A DNA stretch of 22,766 nucleotides, taken from contig CAZTCQ010000041.1 in assembly GCA_964612525.1 (NCBI GenBank), forward strand, positions 1 to 22,766. Direction: 5' to 3'. Every line of letters starts with the position of its first letter. Position 1 is the first letter of the stretch. This stretch comes from JAGNRR01 sp964612525. GTDB lineage: Bacteria > Bacteroidota > Bacteroidia > Chitinophagales > Chitinophagaceae. A program made the translations under genes and the position numbers. Of this stretch, positions 15,402 through 22,759 are shown piece by piece. Below the pieces are notes generated by a model, which did not search any database, was not told where the DNA came from, and saw only the letters and a program-made list of their open reading frames with translations.

Positions 15402-15671
15402 CTAAGATAGTTCATCTAAGTTTTTTTTAATTGCATTTTTTTTGTCCTCGCTCATTGTGTGATTCTCACCGGACAGCGCACTTTTCAGCACTGTTGTAAT
15501 ATTCTCAGAATGCTTACCCCAGAGTTTACAAAGTGAGCAGCCTAGATTGTGATTGTACAATTGAATCCTTTGATAGAGCGTGATATCACCAGCCTGTTTA
15601 ATGGTAGTCAATAAGGCTGCATCGCTGCAACTGACTTTTAATTTTTTAGATATTTTATTTTCTTCCTCCAT
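15402..15671 (-). CDS. Small soluble ZAS-type zinc anti-sigma protein
   Basis: The 89-residue protein contains C15-x25-H41-x3-C45-x2-C48, exactly the zinc-binding anti-sigma (ZAS) pattern that holds and releases ECF sigma factors, often in response to thiol oxidation. There is no transmembrane helix and no large sensor domain, so any signal would be sensed in the cytosol by the zinc site itself. It begins 4 bases after the ECF sigma stop codon, which supports pairing with that sigma factor. The 40 residues after the motif are polar and probably helical. The anti-sigma role is inferred from motif and position. Confidence 0.75.
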   Translation of the reverse strand: MEEENKISKKLKVSCSDAALLTTIKQAGDITLYQRIQLYNHNLGCSLCKLWGKHSENITTVLKSALSGENHTMSEDKKNAIKKNLDELS

Positions 15672-15675
15672 GCTC

Positions 15676-16257
15676 TTATTCGTTTACCCACTTATGTTGA
15701 AGACATTCTCTTAATTGCAATTTTGCTCTGTGAAGGATTACCCAAAAGTTACTCTTCGTTATCTCGAAGGTTTTAATAATTTCCTCAGTGGTGGCGTCGT
15801 CTACTAATTTCATTTTACTGATTTCGGCCCATCGTTCTGGAAGCTTATCAAAACAAGTCACAATTATATCTTTTAATTCATTTTGCTCGGTTAGGTTCAT
15901 TCCTTCCGTTTGCATTTGTCCAGCGGTATTGGTTCTTTTAGCTCCGCTGCCCGCTCCGTCTTCTCCGGTTGTGTCAAAAAAGTAATCAGCGGCATCGCCC
16001 ATTTGCGAAAGGGTAATTTGCTTACGCGTAGAAGCTTTTCGGTAGTGGTCAATGATTTTATTTTTTAGTATAGTCACTAGCCACGTTTTTTCACTTGCCG
16101 TTCCCTTGAAGTTGTCTTTCCCCTTAAAGGCCGATACAAAAGTATCTTGGACTAAATCTTCGGATAAGGCTGAGTTTCTTGTTCGATACATAGCGTGGTT
16201 ATATAAATAGTCTGCATAGTTTTTCACCCATTCTTTAGGGTGGAGTTTGTTGGCCAT
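15676..16257 (-). CDS. ECF-type RNA polymerase sigma factor
   Basis: A sigma-70-family factor of the small ECF group. Region 2 covers about residues 10-76 (YLYNHAMYRTRNSALSEDLVQDTFVSAFKG, then TWLVTILKNKIIDHYRK). A linker of about 50 residues rich in Gly, Thr and Asp follows. Region 4 covers about 130-188 (LPERWAEISKMKLVDDATTEEIIKTFEIT, then NFWVILHRAKLQLRECL). The 193-residue length is normal. It is followed after 4 bases by the ZAS gene and then by the permease. A -7 box lies almost at the start codon, and two TTTTCGTCA direct repeats lie upstream, possibly for autoregulation. Target genes are unknown. Confidence 0.92.
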   Translation of the reverse strand: MANKLHPKEWVKNYADYLYNHAMYRTRNSALSEDLVQDTFVSAFKGKDNFKGTASEKTWLVTILKNKIIDHYRKASTRKQITLSQMGDAADYFFDTTGEDGAGSGAKRTNTAGQMQTEGMNLTEQNELKDIIVTCFDKLPERWAEISKMKLVDDATTEEIIKTFEITKSNFWVILHRAKLQLRECLQHKWVNE

Positions 16258-16261
16258 AGGC

Positions 16262-16269
16262 CAAATTTA
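16262..16269 (-). promoter_or_regulatory. -7 promoter element of the ECF sigma gene
   Basis: On the minus strand it reads TAAATTTG, identical to the clpC -7 box, and ends 4 bases before the ATG at 16257. The predicted message would be leaderless or nearly so. Confidence 0.55.
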
Positions 16270-16280
16270 ATACAAACATT

Positions 16281-16322
16281 TGACGAAAACGTATTTCAGT
16301 CATTACAAGAAAATGACGAAAA
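16281..16322 (-). repeat. Two direct repeats TTTTCGTCA, 33 bp apart, in the sigma promoter
   Basis: On the minus strand TTTTCGTCA occurs at 16322-16314 and 16289-16281. The start-to-start distance is 33 bp, close to three helical turns, so both face the same side of the DNA. An inverted repeat GTCATT/AATGAC (16299-16304 and 16312-16317) overlaps the distal copy. This could be a regulator site or an alternative sigma-recognition element. Confidence 0.45.
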
Positions 16323-16332
16323 GTTTACATTT

Positions 16333-17547
16333 TTATTTGGGCAGAGCGAATTCTTTGAATTTCTCTAAGTCAAATTCATTCTTATTGATGCCTTCATAGG
16401 ATTGAATAATGTTTCCATTCCATAGTCCAAAAACTCCTGGGGTGCTACCATCTCCCAAGAGGTCCCAAAAATCTCCAATTTCTAATATTTGGTAAGGAAA
16501 TTGCTTGCCGGCAAATTGTAAGAAAGCAGGGATTTTGTCAGGCTCCTCGTTCATAAAATAGATTAAGACCGGAGGTGTTTTTCCTTCTTTGCTGAGTTGG
16601 TTCAACTCTTTGGCGGTGTTTTGACAATGGTCGCACCCAGGTGCAAAAAGACAAATTGTTTTTTTGCCATCATCAATGTTGATTTTCTTACCATTAAAGT
16701 TTGGGTAGGCTGCAAATCGAGATACTACTTTTTTAGGCCCTTTTTCAACTTTTGGCGTTGTGGTCTTCTGTTTATCTTCCTTTTGGGCTTTCTCAGCAGC
16801 CTCTGTTAGAGCAAGCGCTTTTTCTGCTTCCGCTGCTTTTAGTTCAACTTGTGCTAAAGAGTCATTGATTCTGTTTTTTTCTACTGCTGAAATTTCATTG
16901 TCATTCGCGATTGAATCTTTAATGCGCTGCCGTTCTATTGAATCTAAGGTGGCGGTATTCGTATTTTCAAAAGGAGCAATCTGAGCTTGATTTTCAATGA
17001 CAGCTTCTTTCTTTTTCTTGCATGGGCAAAACGGGTAGAGCATGAAAATCAGTAATCCACAGGTCAAGAAAATGAGTATTGGATAAATGATACGACTCCA
17101 TGATTCACCTTTTGAGGAGGGGAGCAGTTTATATAACCAAATTAAAAGACCGATGGTCAAAACATTTTTAATGAAAGCTTCCAAGGGTGTCATGGGGATT
17201 GTGGTACCAAAGCACCCGCAGTTTCCATTCATGGGTCCGAATTCAATCATCTGGATGGTGAGGTGAATACAGAAAGCGGCTAGCAAGCCAATAGTGACTG
17301 GGATGACTAATTTTTTTAATAAATGTGGAAATAGAATGGCAATGCCCAAAGCAAATTCAAATGCAATCAGTAATCGGGCCAGATAATGAGCGAGACACCA
17401 GTCACAAATTCCTAAGTCGACTAATTGTTTTTCAAACATCCAAATTGGATCATGTACTTTAGTCCAAGCCGAAACGACAAAGAGAATAAAAATGATAATT
17501 CGAATTACCCAAGCGATGGTATTTTTTTTACTGCTTACTTTTTCCAT
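16333..17547 (-). CDS. MauE/DoxX-like membrane protein fused to a periplasmic thioredoxin-like domain
   Basis: The 404-residue protein has a membrane part with about five helices (around 10-28, 57-73, 78-100, 122-140, 151-171) of the MauE/DoxX kind, including the family motif GNCGCFG (108-114). A long polar helical linker (about 180-270) carries an 18-residue internal repeat (ERQRIKDSIA at 205-214, EKNRINDSLA at 223-232). A C-terminal thioredoxin-like domain follows, with redox motif CDHC (305-308) and the cis-proline segment STPGVFG (368-374). Predicted topology puts four cysteine pairs on the periplasmic side: C48/C51, C110/C112, C174/C176 and C305/C308. A thiol-disulfide relay or cofactor-maturation role is likely but the partner is unknown. 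The gene has its own -7 box and lies upstream of the sigma gene. Confidence 0.82.
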   Translation of the reverse strand: MEKVSSKKNTIAWVIRIIIFILFVVSAWTKVHDPIWMFEKQLVDLGICDWCLAHYLARLLIAFEFALGIAILFPHLLKKLVIPVTIGLLAAFCIHLTIQMIEFGPMNGNCGCFGTTIPMTPLEAFIKNVLTIGLLIWLYKLLPSSKGESWSRIIYPILIFLTCGLLIFMLYPFCPCKKKKEAVIENQAQIAPFENTNTATLDSIERQRIKDSIANDNEISAVEKNRINDSLAQVELKAAEAEKALALTEAAEKAQKEDKQKTTTPKVEKGPKKVVSRFAAYPNFNGKKINIDDGKKTICLFAPGCDHCQNTAKELNQLSKEGKTPPVLIYFMNEEPDKIPAFLQFAGKQFPYQILEIGDFWDLLGDGSTPGVFGLWNGNIIQSYEGINKNEFDLEKFKEFALPK

Positions 17548-17602
17548 AGTCTTTTAATTTATCTAAAAGCGTTGAACTTGATTTCTGAAATAGGATGTCT
17601 TA

Positions 17603-17610
17603 CAAATATA
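17603..17610 (-). promoter_or_regulatory. -7 promoter element of the MauE-thioredoxin gene
   Basis: On the minus strand it reads TATATTTG, an exact TAnnTTTG match. It lies 55 bases before the start codon, leaving a normal-length leader, unlike several other genes here. Only a TTC is found near the -33 position. Confidence 0.5.
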
Positions 17611-17681
17611 AAACTTGTAAAATATGAGAACCTTTACTGAATGTTATTAGAATTAGAATTGACAAATTAATAAGAAAGGAC

Positions 17682-18755
17682 TTATTCTATCAATCCAAGC
17701 TTTTTAGCTCGAACTTCCCAACGCTGACGGGCAAATTTTTGTGGGTCGGTTACCGCGTCGGTTTCATCTACGATTTCAAAACCAAAAAGGGTTTCGATTA
17801 TATCTTCCAGCGTCACGAGTCCCATCACACCGCCATATTCATCTACCACAATAGCCATATGTTCTTGCTTTTCATTTAAAGTTTCAAAAACTTTCCGTAA
17901 GGTCATGGAGCCAGGCACGAAGGTGGCTTCTCTGCTAATGCTTTGTAAGGTTTGGTCCTGACCAGATTCTAGCAAATGTTGCAACAGGTGATCTTTTAAT
18001 AAAACGCCTGTTACCTCGTCTTTTGTTTCTTTATATAAGGGAATACGCGAGAATGATCTTACTTTATTTTTTTTATAAAACTCTCCAAGCGTCAATGACT
18101 CTTCGGCCATGAGCATTACCGTTCGTGGGGTCATTACATCTTTAGCAACTAGCTCATCAAACTGTAATACGTTTTTAATTAGTTTATGATCGTCTTCCGA
18201 AATGTCTCCACTTTCGCCAACTACATCAACCATCGCACTAAAATCTTGCTTACTGAATACACTTTTCTTTTTGTCCTTTTTTAAGAAGCCCGTAATTTTT
18301 GTACTAATCCAGATGAAAGGGTAGAGCAGTAGAGATAAAAATTTGAGTGAACGCGCCGTCATAGGGGCTAAAGACTTCCAGTTATTCGCCCCAATGGTTT
18401 TGGGTATGATTTCGGATAAAAATAGAATCGCCAAGGTCATAACAGTGGCTACGATAGATTCATAAGAAATTTGAAAGCCTAGCAGGTCAATTTGATTGTT
18501 ACCAAATATTTTTCCCGCCTGTGCTCCCACACCAATTGCACCGACTGTGTGGGCAATTGTATTTAAAGTAAGAATTGCCGATAGTGGTCTATCAATATCT
18601 TTTTTTAGTTTAGCCAAGAGTTCTCCCGTTGCAGGGTCTTCTTGTTCTTTGCGCTTGATGTAAGAAGGCGTTACAGAAAGCAGCACGGCCTCCCATACGG
18701 AACACAAAAATGAAAAAATTATCGAGAGTAGAAAAAATCCTATTAAAACAGTCAT
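17682..18755 (-). CDS. CNNM-domain transmembrane protein with tandem CBS domains (hemolysin/CorC family)
   Basis: CNNM/CBS proteins are membrane proteins linked to Mg2+ or other divalent-cation homeostasis, and are often annotated as hemolysin-related. The 357 residues start with a CNNM membrane domain of about four helices (about 1-170; conserved LFLSEIIPKTIG and the LNTIAHTVGAIGVGAQAG helix). An acidic linker and a CBS pair follow (about 200-325: DVMTPRTVM, FSRIPLYKETKDEVTGVLL, MAIVVDEYGGVMGLVTLEDIIE). The C-terminal CorC/HlyC transporter-associated domain found in many relatives is absent; only ~30 residues follow CBS2, so this is the short form. A perfect -7 box lies 10 bases before the ATG. 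Confidence 0.92.
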   Translation of the reverse strand: MTVLIGFFLLSIIFSFLCSVWEAVLLSVTPSYIKRKEQEDPATGELLAKLKKDIDRPLSAILTLNTIAHTVGAIGVGAQAGKIFGNNQIDLLGFQISYESIVATVMTLAILFLSEIIPKTIGANNWKSLAPMTARSLKFLSLLLYPFIWISTKITGFLKKDKKKSVFSKQDFSAMVDVVGESGDISEDDHKLIKNVLQFDELVAKDVMTPRTVMLMAEESLTLGEFYKKNKVRSFSRIPLYKETKDEVTGVLLKDHLLQHLLESGQDQTLQSISREATFVPGSMTLRKVFETLNEKQEHMAIVVDEYGGVMGLVTLEDIIETLFGFEIVDETDAVTDPQKFARQRWEVRAKKLGLIE

Positions 18756-18765
18756 AGTTAGGGCT

Positions 18766-18773
18766 CAAATGTA
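18766..18773 (-). promoter_or_regulatory. -7 promoter element of the CNNM/CBS gene
   Basis: On the minus strand it reads TACATTTG, an exact TAnnTTTG match, ending 10 bases before the ATG at 18755. The leader would be under ten bases. Confidence 0.5.
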
Positions 18774-18828
18774 CAACGAGAATTTCTGCTATGGAAACAT
18801 TCGAATAGTCTGAGATGCTTTCGCCTGA

Positions 18829-19221
18829 CTAAAATTCTACATTGTAGACGTCACTCTTATTTCTTCGAATTCCTAAGGCTTTAAAGGCTCCTGCCTCGGG
18901 GATCTCTTCCGCCAAATCAAAAAGAGTGCAGGTACTAGGCAAAGATTCAAAAACTAAAGTAAAGGAATACCAACCCGGCTTTTGGGCAAATTGCCATTGA
19001 GGATAGTAACAGACGTTTTCCGCATGGATTAATTTGCTTTTTTGACCACTGTGCTGACACGTTAAAAAAGTAGTAGGCCAAATTCGATATCCATCGCCCG
19101 CATTTTGTGCCAAAAAATGACAATGAACAATAACCTGCGCTTGTGTTTCCACTTCAGTGGCCAGTTTGGTGCTCACATCAATTTCTTGATCAATTTCAGG
19201 AAGTGCGGTGGTATTGTACAT
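18829..19221 (-). CDS. Cys/His-rich hypothetical protein
   Basis: I do not recognise a named family. The 130-residue product has no signal peptide or membrane helix. Cys and His are clustered: HCH (33-35), CQH (55-57), H66 and C71, with another Cys at 98, so metal binding is possible but unproven. The C-terminal half (FDLAEEIPEAGAFKALGIRRNKSDVYNVEF) looks like a conserved domain end. The ATG at 19221 is preferred over an in-frame TTG at 19240-19242, because a -7-like box (TAATTTTA, 19230-19237) lies between them and the TTG would add only seven hydrophobic or mixed residues. The gene lies between the serine hydrolase and the CNNM gene, same strand. Confidence 0.65.
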   Translation of the reverse strand: MYNTTALPEIDQEIDVSTKLATEVETQAQVIVHCHFLAQNAGDGYRIWPTTFLTCQHSGQKSKLIHAENVCYYPQWQFAQKPGWYSFTLVFESLPSTCTLFDLAEEIPEAGAFKALGIRRNKSDVYNVEF

Positions 19222-19276
19222 TACACAGCTAAAATTAAACAATAGAAATAAGTGGGAGAAATAAATGGACGAAAAA

Positions 19277-20332
19277 TTATTCCACAGCTTCCAAAAGTAA
19301 GTCTAATAACACATCAATCTCCGAGAGGTCAGTATCGTCTGTAGATGGCTCGGCTAAGTGAACAATTACTAAGTTCTTATCAGGAAAAAGAAAGACACGT
19401 TGTCCTCCATGGCCGTTCGCATAATAACCATTGTATTGTTGGTTTATCCACCAGTGATAGCCAAACTCGCCATCAAAACCATCTTCGTAATAGGTGGTGG
19501 ATTTTTTAAGCCAATTCTCAGGAAGTAATTGATTGTTGTTCCACATGCCATTTAGCAAACAAAACTGACCAAATTTTAATAGGTCTCTTGGATATAAGTA
19601 AAGATCGAAAGCGGGATTTACCCTTTTGTCATTATGTTTTATCCAATGATAATTTGAGATACCTAGCGGATTAAACAGTTTTGACTTTGTGTAATTCTCA
19701 AATGACTGCTTCGCCAACTTACTAATTACCCCGCCAATAATGTTTGCACTTCCATTATTATAAAAATGTTTTTCACCCGGATCGGAAACTAACTCTACAC
19801 CGAGGCTCGTAGTGAGAGAATTATCAGGGAGTACTGAATTCACTGCGTAAAATGGGTCCTGTAATCCTGTTGTCATGCGCAGGCAGTGCTCAATCGTTAT
19901 TTTTCTTTTATTAAGAGAGCCATCAAAATTTTCAGGAATAATATCATAAATGAGCTCTTGCAAGTTGCTATCCACCAAATTATCTTTTATTGCCATACCG
20001 GTAATTACGGAGGTGATACTTTTTGTGACTGATTTTATATTTTGTTGTTGATCTCTATCGCCTTTGTCCTTGCAGTAGGCTTCGTAGATTAATTTATTAT
20101 TTCTGGCAATGAGCAGTCCTTTTGAATTTACTAAGTTTAACTCTGAGAAAAAATAGCTCGTTGCAAGTTCTAATTTTTTCTTGTTGATGCTTTGGTCCGT
20201 TGGGCTGCTAATTTGCCATCCGTCGTTTAAATTTTCAGGCTGTGTATTCGTCGCAATTTTTACACTGGTTTCTTTAATGCAGGCCGTATGCATCAGAACA
20301 ATTGCCACCAAGAATAATAGTTTACTTTTCAT
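19277..20332 (-). CDS. Serine hydrolase of the class C beta-lactamase/PBP-like family, lipoprotein
   Basis: A serine hydrolase of the beta-lactamase/DD-peptidase/esterase superfamily. The chosen start (ATG at 20332) gives 351 residues with a lipoprotein signal MKSKLLFLVAIVLMHTAC, whose lipobox Cys is residue 18, so the protein is probably anchored to a membrane facing the periplasm. Catalytic motifs are S-V-T-K (101-104, nucleophile Ser), Y-N-N (191-193), and GHGG near residue 305, which replaces the KTG motif. True beta-lactam hydrolysis is not implied, since most relatives are esterases or peptidases. An ATG three codons upstream (20341) is also possible. The start overlaps the end of the upstream outer-membrane protein gene by 11 bases, pointing to coupled translation. 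Confidence 0.87.
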   Translation of the reverse strand: MKSKLLFLVAIVLMHTACIKETSVKIATNTQPENLNDGWQISSPTDQSINKKKLELATSYFFSELNLVNSKGLLIARNNKLIYEAYCKDKGDRDQQQNIKSVTKSITSVITGMAIKDNLVDSNLQELIYDIIPENFDGSLNKRKITIEHCLRMTTGLQDPFYAVNSVLPDNSLTTSLGVELVSDPGEKHFYNNGSANIIGGVISKLAKQSFENYTKSKLFNPLGISNYHWIKHNDKRVNPAFDLYLYPRDLLKFGQFCLLNGMWNNNQLLPENWLKKSTTYYEDGFDGEFGYHWWINQQYNGYYANGHGGQRVFLFPDKNLVIVHLAEPSTDDTDLSEIDVLLDLLLEAVE

Positions 20333-21080
20333 TTGAAACATTAAATTGAATACCTAGTAAGAAAGAGTGTGTGAGGTTTTTTAATAATTTATTATTTTGA
20401 AATCGAAAGGAGTTGAAGTTATAGCCCGCTTTTATCAGTTTGCGGTTTGATAATTCATGGTTCCAGCTAAGTTGCACATCCAAGGCTCTGAAGTTGGAGA
20501 GGGACGCCAATTTTAAATCATTGTGGTAATAAGCTCGGGAGTACTCCTTTTTTAAATTATAGAGTGGTTCATCGGGCGTGCTTCCTAACAGCCCAAGTAT
20601 TGGAAGTGAAAAGGAAGCTGCCATTTTATTTTTTTTATTGATTGGGTACAAAAATTTATTAAAAACACCTACACTATATTGCGTGAACCAAAACGGATGG
20701 CCGTAATCTAAAGAATAAAGATTTTTTTGATAACGAGCTTTTAGGGTGGGGCCGACTTGCCAGTACGTGTTCATTTGCTTCAAATAGGCTAGTTGCAAAC
20801 CGCCATCCAATTGGAATAACTCATTATTGAACTGATTCCAACTACTGATGGCAGCCCTTAGGTTGCCAGTGACTAGAAGGCTTCGATTTGTATTCAAAGA
20901 TTTTTCATAGTCTACTAAGATACCGAATTGATAACCTTGGTATACCGCAGAGCTAATCAATTTTTCTTGATGTTGTAGAATCCCGTTGGTCATCGAGAAG
21001 CCAAGCTTTTGTCCGCAACTAGCTTTTGTTGTAAAAACAAAAAGTAGTAGGGTAAGTGAAATTCGCATTTGTGTTTGCAT
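20322..21080 (-). CDS. Outer-membrane beta-barrel-like protein of unknown function
   Basis: No specific family is recognised. The 252-residue protein starts with a signal peptide (MQTQMRISLTLLLFVFTTKASCG, about 23 residues; the Cys could make it a lipoprotein, though QKLGFSM after it looks like a normal mature start). The remainder is a series of alternating amphipathic strands with many aromatic residues (GYQFGILVDYEKSL, QLDGGLQLAYLKQM, WQVGPTLKARY, FTQYSVGVFNKFLYP, ALDVQLSWNHEL, KAGYNFNSFRF, SFLLGIQFNV), as expected for a barrel of about 10-12 strands. It is translationally coupled to the serine hydrolase downstream, suggesting a joint envelope role. Confidence 0.7.
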   Translation of the reverse strand: MQTQMRISLTLLLFVFTTKASCGQKLGFSMTNGILQHQEKLISSAVYQGYQFGILVDYEKSLNTNRSLLVTGNLRAAISSWNQFNNELFQLDGGLQLAYLKQMNTYWQVGPTLKARYQKNLYSLDYGHPFWFTQYSVGVFNKFLYPINKKNKMAASFSLPILGLLGSTPDEPLYNLKKEYSRAYYHNDLKLASLSNFRALDVQLSWNHELSNRKLIKAGYNFNSFRFQNNKLLKNLTHSFLLGIQFNVSNEK

Positions 21081-21228
21081 GGACTCCTTTGTAAATTTAG
21101 GACCTATTGTTACAAATCTTTTTTATTCAGTGTATTAAGTCTGTCCTTTCTGCCAATAATTTTTAGTAATATTAAATATCAAAAATATAAATTAAAATTT
21201 ATCAATTAAAATATAGAGATTTGCACCT

Positions 21229-22716
21229 ATGTCCAATAAATTAATAGATACGTCGCACCTCAAAGGTGATATCATGGGAGGATTGGTGGCCGGTGTGGTT
21301 GCCTTGCCGTTGGCCTTGGCTTTTGGCGTGCANNNNNNNNNNNNNNNNNNNNNNNNNNNNNNNNNNNNNNNNNNNNNNNNNNNNNNNNNNNNNNNNNNNN
21401 NNNNNNNNNNNNNNNNNNNNNNNNNNNNNNNNTATCCTGTAGTTTCAGGATTTATGAGCGGAGTGGGTCTCATAATTTTTATTCTTCAAATTTTTCCTTT
21501 TGCAGGATTAAGCTCCCCGAAATCTACGATCAAAGTATTGCAAGATTTGGCGCGTTTATTTGCTGAGGCTAATTGGCATGCCTTAGCATTGGGTGCGCTT
21601 ACCGTAGTGGTTTATTTAGTGTTTCCGTATATCTCTAAAAAAATTCCCAATGCCTTGGTTGCTTTAGTAACGGCTACCTTGGTAGGCTATTTCTTACAAT
21701 GGGATGTGCCCATCATAGGTGAGATTCCTTCTCAATTGCCGAGTATTAAAGTAGCCGGTTTTTTAAATATAGATTCCTCGGCCTATCCAATAATTTTAGA
21801 GTATGCTATTGTTCTTGCCGTCTTAGGGAGTATAGATTCTTTGCTCACCTCTGTAATAGCGGATAATATGACCAAGACTAAGCACAATAGTAATCGTGAA
21901 CTCATCGGGCAGGGTATTGGTAATTTGTTTGCTGGATTAATTGGAGGAATACCGGGTGCAGGTGCAACTAAAGGAACCGTGGTAAATATTAATTCAGGTG
22001 GTCGTACTAGAATTTCTGGTACGATTCATGGCCTGGTATTGCTAGCGGTTTTATTGGGCTTGGGCTCTTTGGCAAAGCATATACCCTTGGCTGTTTTAGC
22101 AGGGCTTTTAATTCCCATAGCCATAAAAATTATTGACTTTAAAGGCTTAAAACATTTGCTCAAAGTACCCCGTGCTGATGCGATTGTTTTGATTATCGTT
22201 TTGCTCATTACCACTTTTGGTAGTTTGATACAAGCGGTTGGAGTAGGTGTAGCCCTGGCCAGTTTGTTATTCATGAAAAAAGCAAGCGACATAGGCGAGA
22301 ACGGTATGGAAGTAGGTCCCGTATCAGATTTTGACGGTTCCAAGCCATGGCAAGATGAAGAAGATTTTTACAACGAGTATAAAGACAAAGTCATTATTAA
22401 ACATTTGTATGGACCTATGTTTTTTGGTTTTACTTCTTTCTTCAAAGATCAAGTGACTCAGCTCTCGCCCGATATCAAGGCATTGATTATCCGTATGGAT
22501 CGTGTGCCTTATATTGATCAGTCGGGTTTGTATGCACTAGAAGATGCGATTTATGATTTGCGCAAAAAAAATGTAGAAGTCATACTCACCAAGGTACAAG
22601 AGCAACCGTTAGATTTAATGCGTTCTATTGATTTAATTGATGACCTCGTTCCAGAAGATGATATATTTGAAACGGTTGAAGAAGCTTTTGTTTATTTGCG
22701 AGAGAAGTTAGGGTAG
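21229..22716 (+). CDS. SulP/SLC26-family anion transporter with C-terminal STAS domain (interrupted by an assembly gap)
   Basis: SulP proteins carry sulfate, bicarbonate or other anions across the inner membrane. The N-terminus HLKGDIMGGLVAGVVALPLALAFGV and the block YPVVSGFMSGVGLIIFILQ are family hallmarks. Later come the helices around NALVALVTATLVGYFL, the SIDSLLTSVIADNMTKTKHNSNRELIGQGIGN block (conserved core) and the GGIPGAGATKGTVVNI motif. A STAS domain occupies about the last 110 residues (VIIKHLYGPMFFG, IRMDRVPYIDQSGLYAL, final helix ETVEEAFVYL). A 100-N gap removes part of the membrane domain. Substrate is not determined; marine Bacteroidota members are often bicarbonate or sulfate carriers. 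A near-match -7 box (GAGATTTG) precedes the ATG. Confidence 0.9.
   Translation: MSNKLIDTSHLKGDIMGGLVAGVVALPLALAFGVXXXXXXXXXXXXXXXXXXXXXXXXXXXXXXXXXXYPVVSGFMSGVGLIIFILQIFPFAGLSSPKSTIKVLQDLARLFAEANWHALALGALTVVVYLVFPYISKKIPNALVALVTATLVGYFLQWDVPIIGEIPSQLPSIKVAGFLNIDSSAYPIILEYAIVLAVLGSIDSLLTSVIADNMTKTKHNSNRELIGQGIGNLFAGLIGGIPGAGATKGTVVNINSGGRTRISGTIHGLVLLAVLLGLGSLAKHIPLAVLAGLLIPIAIKIIDFKGLKHLLKVPRADAIVLIIVLLITTFGSLIQAVGVGVALASLLFMKKASDIGENGMEVGPVSDFDGSKPWQDEEDFYNEYKDKVIIKHLYGPMFFGFTSFFKDQVTQLSPDIKALIIRMDRVPYIDQSGLYALEDAIYDLRKKNVEVILTKVQEQPLDLMRSIDLIDDLVPEDDIFETVEEAFVYLREKLG
21333..21432. other. Assembly gap (100 Ns)
   Basis: Exactly 100 Ns between base 21332 and base 21433, a standard scaffold placeholder. 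It falls inside the SulP gene. The frame resumes in phase, but comparison with the family suggests that more than 100 bases are missing. Confidence 0.98.
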
Positions 22717-22736
22717 GAGCTTACTATTGGATAGGA

Positions 22737-22759
22737 AAGCGTAGTTACAAACTACGCTT
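22737..22759 (+). terminator. Hairpin downstream of the SulP gene, likely terminator
   Basis: AAGCGTAGTT (22737-22746) pairs perfectly with AACTACGCTT (22750-22759) around an ACA loop, 20 bases after the SulP stop. No T-run is visible before the window ends 7 bases later, so rho-independent termination is likely but not complete in view. Confidence 0.6.

Noticed and set aside
21081..21091. Shine-Dalgarno site AAAGGAG before the outer-membrane protein gene
   Set aside because: It lies only 3 bases from the ATG, too close for normal use, and Bacteroidota rarely rely on such sites.
22026..22343. Minus-strand open frame opposite the SulP gene
   Set aside because: It overlaps the conserved SulP core; its composition follows from antisense of hydrophobic codons.
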